Shown here piece after piece: positions 56,313-64,000 of a stretch of DNA of 64,000 bases. The notes beneath the pieces were generated by a model. The model saw nothing but the letters and a program-made list of their open reading frames with translations, was not told the origin of the DNA and did no database searches. The position numbers and the translations under genes are program-made. Origin of the DNA: Flaccisagitta enflata (lineage: Eukaryota; Chaetognatha; Sagittoidea; Aphragmophora); contig OZ231126.1 of NCBI GenBank assembly GCA_965153355.1, forward strand, positions 110,236,001-110,300,000. The letters run 5' to 3'. Position 1 is the first letter of the stretch; each line of letters starts with the position of its first letter.

Positions 56313-59300
56313 GTAGGCACCCATTTCCTTTTCATGGGATGAGATCAAGACTATTACTCTCAAATAACGCTTGACTTTTGCGGTGAAAGATTCCACTTTT
56401 ACCGTCATCAGTTATCATTGTGGTTAAAACTATAAGAGGATGAATCGTTGCTTTTTCGCCGATAGATACGGGATGGGAAAGTGTGTATGATAGGTTACAT
56501 GCTCATATTGAGAAACAAAGACTTGCAGAGACTGAGATATATATACTTGACCCAATGACAGCTCAACTCACCCATCAAACATGACGAGCATAGCCCTGTC
56601 CACTACCTCATTCCCTATTATTTGGTGTGCTGGGCACTTGCCTGCTCAAAACAACGATGGTCATATGTTTTACCAAAAGCTCTTCTTATGTATCAACGAC
56701 GGGCCTGTTATCGTGACAGGCATTTCTCTTTTGTATCAACGATGGGCTTTTTATTGTGACAGGCATGAACAGCGTAGGTACCCATTTCCTTTTCATGGGA
56801 TAAGTCCACTGTTTCAAAGATACACATTGGTACAGGTACAGAGTCACATCTCTAGCGATCATCTTTTGATTCTGTCCATTTTCTTGAGTTCTATTTCTTC
56901 TTTTTCGCAGATAGATACGGGATGGGAAAGTGTGTAAGATAGGTTACATGCTCATATTGAGAAACAAAGACTTGCAGAGACTGAGATATATATACTTGAC
57001 CCAATGACAGCTCAACTCACCTATGAAACAAGATTGACGAGCATAGCCCTGTCCACTACCTCAGTCCCTATCATTTGGTGTGCTGGGCACTTGCCAGCTT
57101 AAAACAACGATGGTCATATGCTTTAACCAAAAGCTTCCCTTATGTATCAACAATGGGCCTGTTATGGAGACAGGCATGAACAGCGTAGCCACCCATTTCC
57201 TTTATCAATGACAGGCTTTTTATCGTTACAGGCATGAACAGCGTAGGCACCCATTTCCTTTTCATGGGATGAGATCAAGACTATTACTCTCAAATAACGC
57301 TTGACTTTTGCGGTGAAAGATTCCACTTTAACCGTCATCAGTTATCATTGTGGTTAAAACTATAAGAGAATGAATCGTTGCTTTTTTCGCAGATAGATAC
57401 GGGATGGGAAAGTTTGTATGATAGGTTACATGCTCATATTGAGAAACAAAGACTTGCAGAGACTGAGATATATATACTTGACCCAATGACAGCTCAACTC
57501 ACCCATGAAACATGATTGACAAGCATAGCCCTGTCCACTACCTCATTCCCTATTTTTTGGTGTGCTGGGCACTTGCCTGCTCAAAACAACGATGGTCATA
57601 TGTTTTACCAAAAGCTCTTCTTATGTATCAACAACGGGCCTGTTATTGTGACAGGCATTTCTCTTTTGTATCAACGACGGGCTTTTTATCGTGACAGGCA
57701 TGAACAGCGTAGGTACCCATTTCCTTTTCATGGGATGAGTCCACTGTTTCAAAGATACACATTGGTACAGGTACAGAGTCACATCTCCAGCGATCATCTT
57801 TTGATTCTGTCCATTTTCTTGAGTTCTATTTCTTCTTTTTCGCAGATAGATACGGGATGGGAAAGTGTGTAAGATAGGTTACATGCTCATATTGAGAAAC
57901 AAAGACTTGCAGAGACTGAGATATATATACTTGACCCAATGACAGCTCAACTCACCCATGAAACAAGATTGACGAGCATAGCCCTGTCCACTACCTCATT
58001 CCCTATCATTTAGTGTGCTGGGCACTTGCCAGCTCAAAACAACAATGGTCAAATGTTTTAACCAAAAACTTCTCTTATATATCAACAACGGGCCTGTTAT
58101 TGAGACAGGCATGAACAGCGTAGGCACCCATTTCCTTTATCAATGACGGGCTTTTTATCGTGACAGGCATGAACAGCGTAGGCACCCATTTCCTTTTCAT
58201 GGGATGAGATCAAGACTATTACTCTCAAATAACGCTTGACTTTTGCGGTGAAAGATTCCACTTTAACCGTCATCAGTTATCATTGTGGTTAAAACTATAA
58301 GAGAATGAATCGTTGCTTTTTCGCAGATAGATACGGGATGGGAAAGTTTGTATGATAGGTTACATGCTCATATTGAGAAACAAAGACTTGCAGAGACTGA
58401 GATATATATACTTGACCCAATGACAGCTCAACTCACCCATGAAACATGATTGACAAGCATAGCCCTGTCCACTACCTCATTCCCTATTATTTGGTGTGCT
58501 GGGCACTTGCCTGCTCAAAACAACGATGGTCATATGTTTTACCAAAAGCTCTTCTTATGTATCAACAACGGGCCTGTTATCGTGACAGGCATTTCTCTTT
58601 TGTATCAACGACGGGCTTTTTATCGTGACAGGCATGAACAGCGTAGGTACCCATTTCCTTTTCATGGGATGAGTCCACTGTTTCAAAGATACACATTGGT
58701 ACAGGTACAGAGTCACATCTCCAGCGATCATCTTTTGATTCTGTCCATTTTCTTGAGTTCTATTTCTTCTTTTTCGCAGATAGATACGGGATGGGAAAGT
58801 GTGTAAGATAGGTTACATGCTCATATTGAGAAACAAAGACTTGCAGAGACTGAGATATATATACTTGACCCAATGACAGCTCAACTCACCCATGAAACAA
58901 GATTGACGAGCATAGCCCTGTCCACTACCTCATTCCCTATCATTTGGTGTGCTGGGCACTTGCCAGCTCAAAACAACAATGGTCAAATGTTTTAACCAAA
59001 AGCTTCTCTTATGTATCAACAACGGGCCTGTTATTGAGACAGGCATGAACAGCGTAGGCACCCATTTCCTTTATCAATGACGGGCTTTTTATCGTGACAG
59101 GCATGAACAGCGTAGGCACCCATTTCCTTTTCATGGGATGAGATCAAGACTATTACTCTCAAATAACGCTTGACTTTTGCGGTGAAAGATTCCACTTTAA
59201 CCGTCATCAGTTATCATTGTGGTTAAAACTATAAGAGGATGAATCGTTGCTTTTTCGCAGATAGATACGGGATGGGAAAGTGTGTAAGATAGGTTACATG

Positions 59301-59662
59301 CTCATATTGAGAAACAAAGACTTGCAGAGACTGAGATATATATACTTGACCCAATGAATGCTCAACTCACCCATGAAACAAGATTGACGAGCATAGCCCT
59401 GTCCACTACCTCATTCCCTATCATTTGGTGTGCTGGGCACTTGCCAGCTCAAAACAACGATGGTCATATGTTTTAACCAAAAGCTTCTCTTATGTATCAA
59501 CAACGGGCCTGTTATCGAGACAGGCATGAACAGCGTAGGCACCCATTTCCTTTATCAATGACGGGCTTTTTATCGTGACAGGCATGAACAGCGTAGGCAC
59601 CCATTTCCTTTTCATGGGATGAGATCAAGACTATTACTCTCAAATAACGCTTGACTTTTGCG

Positions 59663-59986
59663 CAGGCCTGTATATTCTTGAGTTTTCCCCCCCCCGGTGG
59701 GGGGGGGAAAAAAATCAAAGGGTCTGGAGATGGGGAAGGAAATCCAAGGGGGAAAAAAGAGAAAAAAAGGAAATTTGGGGAGAATATAACTTTTTACAGT
59801 ACCAAATCATAAAACTCAATTAGTAAAACACAATTTAACACTATTTAAACCTTAAGTACATAGTTTTATTGCTATATGGCTAAGAAAATCATGGATATAA
59901 AAACGCGATGCGACGCGTCGCGGGGAAGAAAATCAAAGGCAGGGGGGGGAAAAAAATCAAAAGCGACTCAAGAATATACACCCCTG
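59663..59986. mobile_element. 324-bp hAT-like element in satellite, second family
   Basis: Left end CAGGCCTGTATATTCTTGAG, right end CTCAAGAATATACACCCCTG (inverted, two mismatches). Perfect 8-bp duplication CTTTTGCG at 59655-59662 and 59987-59994. The interior has opposing poly-C and poly-G runs (59687-59708) that can fold, repeated GGGGAAAAAAATCAAA words and no coding capacity. Confidence 0.85.
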
Positions 59987-60866
59987 CTTTTGCGGTGAAA
60001 GATTCCACTTTAACCGTCATCAGTTATCATTGTGGTTAAAACTATAAGAGGATGAATCGTTGCTTTTTCGCAGATAGATACGGGATGGGAAAGTGTGTAA
60101 GATAGGTTACATGCTCATATTGAGAAACAAAGACTTGCAGAGACTGAGATATATATACTTGACCCAATGACAGCTCAACTCACCCATCAAATATGATTGA
60201 CGAGCATAGCCCTGTCCACTACCTCATTCCCTATTATTTGGTGTGCTGGGCACTTGCCTGCTCAAAACAACGATGGTCATATGTTTTACCAAAAGCTCTT
60301 CTTATGTATCAACGACGGGCCTGTTATCGTGACAGGCATTTCTCTTTAGTATCAACAACGGGCTTTTTATCGTGACAGGCATAAATAGCGTAGGTACCCA
60401 TTTCCTTTTTATGGGATGAGTCCACTGTTTCAAAGATACACATTGGTACAGGTACAGAGTCACATCTCCAGCAATCATCTTTTGATTCTGTCCATTTTCT
60501 TGAGTTCTATTTCTTCTTTTTCTCAGATAGATACGGGATGGGAAAGTGTGTAAGATAGGTTACATGCTCATATTGAGAAACAAAGACTTGCAGAGACTGA
60601 GATATATATACTTGACCCAATGACAGCTCAACTCACCCATGAAACAAGATTGACGAGCATAGCCCTGTCCACTACCTCATTCCCTATCATTTGGTGTGCT
60701 GGGCACTTGCCAGCTCAAAACAATGATGGTCATATGTTTTAACCAAAAGCTTCTCTTATGTATCAACAACGGGCCTGTTATCGAGACAGGCAAGAACAGC
60801 GTAGGCACCCATTTCCTTTATCAATGACGGGCTTTTTATCGTGACAGGCATGAACAGCGTAGGCAC

Positions 60867-61173
60867 TAAGGTCTTGCGTATGGCGTTTTCTGTTTCGGTT
60901 CGGGTTCGGAATACCCCAAAACCTTTCCTCGGGTTTATGTCGGGTTTATATCGGTTTTATAAATAAAGTGAGAAAAAGATAGATAGAAAAAAGAAATGAG
61001 AGAAAAAAAAGGGAGAAAAAAAATGAGAGAAACAAAATAGAAAAAGAACAAACACACACAGACACAGACATAGTGAGACAGCAAAAAATGTGAGCAAGAA
61101 GGAAAAAAGAATTAGTTTGAACAACATAATAAAAAAAAAACATAAATGCAAGAGAGAAGTGAAGGAAGAAAAG

Positions 61174-61204
<31 letters not shown>

Positions 61205-61235
61205 AGGAGAAAGAGAGAAAGAGAGAGAAAAGGAG

Positions 61236-61317
<82 letters not shown>

Positions 61318-61504
61318 ACACACATAGACATATAACATGATCATAAAGATGAGGAAAAAAAACAGAAAATAAGAAGAATGAGAGAATGATATAGAAGCAA
61401 AAAACTCCTAGAAAACAAGGTCGGTTTTGTAAGGAAAACCGAATTTGGGGTTTGGCCTCAAAGCCGAGCCTCAGCCTTCTCACGGCCAAACCCGCAAGGC
61501 CTTA
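60867..61504. mobile_element. 638-bp hAT-like element in satellite, copy 2
   Basis: Same family, ends, insertion point and target duplication (GTAGGCAC at 60859-60866 and 61505-61512) as the element at 55624. Differences are a shorter GA tract and internal indels. Identical placement in the monomer means this copy arose by duplication of the host repeat, not by a second insertion. Confidence 0.85.
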
Positions 61505-64000
61505 GTAGGCACCCATTTCCTTTTCATGGGATGAGATCAAGACTATTACTCTCAAATAACGCTTGACTTTTGCGGTGAAAGATTCCACTTTAACCGTCAT
61601 CAGTTATCATTGTGGTTAAAACTATAAGAGGATGAATCGTTGCTTTTTCGCAGATAGATACGGGATGGGAAAGTGTGTATGATAGGTTACATGCTCATAT
61701 TGAGAAACAAAGACTTGCAGAGACTGAGATATATATACTTGACCCAATGACAGCTCAACTCACCCATGAAACATGATTGACGAGCATAGCCCTGTCCACT
61801 ACCTCATTCCCTATTATTTGGTGTGCTGGGCACTTGCCTGCTCAAAACAACGATGGTCATATGTTTTACCAAAAGCTCTTCTTATGTATCAACGACGGGC
61901 CTGTTATTGTGACAGGCATTTCTCTTTTGTATCAACGACGGGCTTTTTATCGTGACAGGCATGAACAGCGTAGGTACCCATTTCCTTTTCATGGGATGAG
62001 TCCACTGTTTCAAAGATACACATTGGTACAGGTACAGAGTCACATCTCCAGCGATCATCTTTTGATTCTGTCCATTTTCTTGAGTTCTATTTCTTCTTTT
62101 TCGCAGATAGATACGGGATGGGAAAGTGTGTAAGATAGGTTACATGCTCATATTGAGAAACAAAGACTTGCAGAGACTGAGATATATATACTTGACCCAA
62201 TGACAGCTCAACTCACCCATGAAACAAGATTGACGAGCATAGCCCTGTCCACTACCTCATTCCCTATCATTTGGTGTGCTGGGCACTTGCCAGCTCAAAA
62301 CAACGATGGTCATATGTTTTAACCAAAAGCTTCTCTTATGTATCAACAACGGGCCTGTTATCGAGACAGGCATGAACAGCGTAGGCACCCATTTCCTTTA
62401 TCAATGACGGGCTTTTTATCGTGACAGGCATGAACAGCGTAGGCACCCATTTCCTTTTCATGGGATGAGATCAAGACTATTACTCTCAAATAACGCTTGA
62501 CTTTTGCGGTGAAAGATTCCACTTTAACCGTCATCAGTTATCATTGTGGTTAAAACTATAAGAGGATGAATCGTTGCTTTTTCGCAGATAGATACGGGAT
62601 GGGAAAGTGTGTATGATAGGTTACATGCTCATATTGAGAAACAAAGACTTGCAGAGACTGAGATATATATACTTGACCCAATGACAGCTCAACTCACCCA
62701 TGAAACATGATTGACGAGCATAGCCCTGTCCACTACCTCATTCCCTATTATTTGGTGTGCTGGGCACTTGCCTGCTCAAAACAACGATGGTCATATGTTT
62801 TACCAAAAGCTCTTCTTATGTATCAACGACGGGCCTGTTATCGTGACAGGCATTTCTCTTTTGTATCAACGACGGGCTTTTTATCGTGACAGGCATGAAC
62901 AGCGTAGGTACCCATTTCCTTTTCATGGGATGAGTCCACTGTTTCAAAGATACATATTTGTACAGGTACAGAGTCACATCTCCAGCGATCATCTTTTGAT
63001 TCTGTCCATTTTCTTGAGTTCTATTTCTTCTTTTTCGCAGATAGATACGGGATGGGAAAGTGTGTAAGATAGGTTACATGCTCATATTGAGAAACAAAGA
63101 CTTGCAGAGACTGAGATATATATACTTGACCCAATGACAGCTCAACTCACCCATGAAACAAGATTGACGAGCATAGCCCTGTCCACTACCTCATTCCCTA
63201 TCATTTGGTGTGCTGGGCACTTGCCAGCTCAAAACAACAATGGTCATATGTTTTAACCAAAAGCTTCTCTTATGTATCAACAACGGGCCTGTTATCGAGA
63301 CAGGCATGAACAGCGTAGGCACCCATTTCCTTTATCAATGAGGGCTTTTTATCGTGACAGGCATGAACAGCGTAGGCACCCATTTCCTTTTCATGGGATG
63401 AGATCAAGACTATTACTCTCAAATAACGCTTGACTTTTGCGGTGAAAGATTCCACTTTAACCGTCATCAGTTATCATTGTGGTTAAAACTATAAGAGGAT
63501 GAATCATTGCTTTTTCGCAGATAGATACGGGATGGGAAAGTGTGTATGATAGGTTACATGCTCATATTGAGAAACAAAGACTTGCAGAGACTGAGATATA
63601 TATACTTGACCCAATGACAGCTCAACTCACCCATGAAACATGATTGACGAGCATAGCCCTGTCCACTACCTCATTCCCTATTATTTGGTGTGCTGGGCAC
63701 TTGCCTGCTCAAAACAATGATGGTCATATGTTTTGCCAAAAGCTCTTCTTATGTATCAACGACGGGCCTGTTATTGTGACAGGCATTTCTCTTTTGTATC
63801 AACGACGGGCATTTTATCGTGACAGGCATGAACAGCGTAGGTACCCATTTCCTTTTTAATGGGATGAGTCCACTGTTTCAAAGATACACATTGGTACAGG
63901 TACAGAGTCACATCTCCAGCAATCATCTTTTGATTTTGTCCATTTTCTTGAGTTCTATTTCTTCTTTTTCGCAGATAGATACGGGATGGGAAAGTGTGTA

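Overview
The window is eukaryotic, from a repeat-rich invertebrate metazoan genome. The evidence is spliced coding segments with GT/AG borders and polypyrimidine tracts, TTAGGG-type telomeric motifs, a tRNA-derived SINE, CR1-group LINE open reading frames and several families of small terminal-inverted-repeat elements. The species cannot be named from the sequence. No bacterial genes, rRNA genes, functional tRNA genes or CRISPR arrays were seen.

Layout. 1-5200: AT-rich DNA with simple repeats, TA-flanked miniature elements (699-1175, 4088-4695) and one copy of a dispersed repeat with a microsatellite core (2932-3775). 5450-8190: GAGACATG-rich minisatellites, a CCCTAA block and a roughly 1.05 kb tandem duplication, each copy carrying a minus-strand tRNA-SINE. 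8225-13650: a satellite of about 564-570 bp whose repeat is itself a dimer, with TTAGGG arrays in only one half. 13800-15040: CT/GA microsatellite blocks. 15386-21328: a multi-exon plus-strand gene or decayed gene. It has a Ser/Ala-rich basic N-terminus, a Cys/His segment and a C-terminal tyrosine-recombinase-like (Crypton-like) domain, and its two largest introns are filled by a 30-bp and a 15-bp minisatellite. 21594-31880: a patchwork of foldback modules, degenerate short repeats, miniature elements, a LINE 3' remnant, a second copy of the microsatellite-core repeat and pyrimidine tracts.

32762-64000: a satellite with a 934-bp higher-order unit made of a 453-bp and a 481-bp monomer. Each monomer starts with a strong 3' splice-site-like sequence followed by an exon-like reading frame. 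The array is interrupted at 36991-48898 by an 11.9-kb segment holding two full-length, intact but diverged LINE polymerase ORFs (1053 and 1054 aa), short exon-like coding fragments and a TA-flanked miniature element. The right-hand array also contains three hAT-like insertions with perfect 8-bp target duplications. Two of these are the same element at the same site in two repeat copies.

The functional protein-coding content is the two LINE ORFs and possibly the recombinase-like gene, which carries two in-frame stops in the simplest exon model. Nearly everything else is repeat-derived. The strongest leads are the exon-bearing satellite with its composite insertion and the recombinase-like gene with minisatellite introns.
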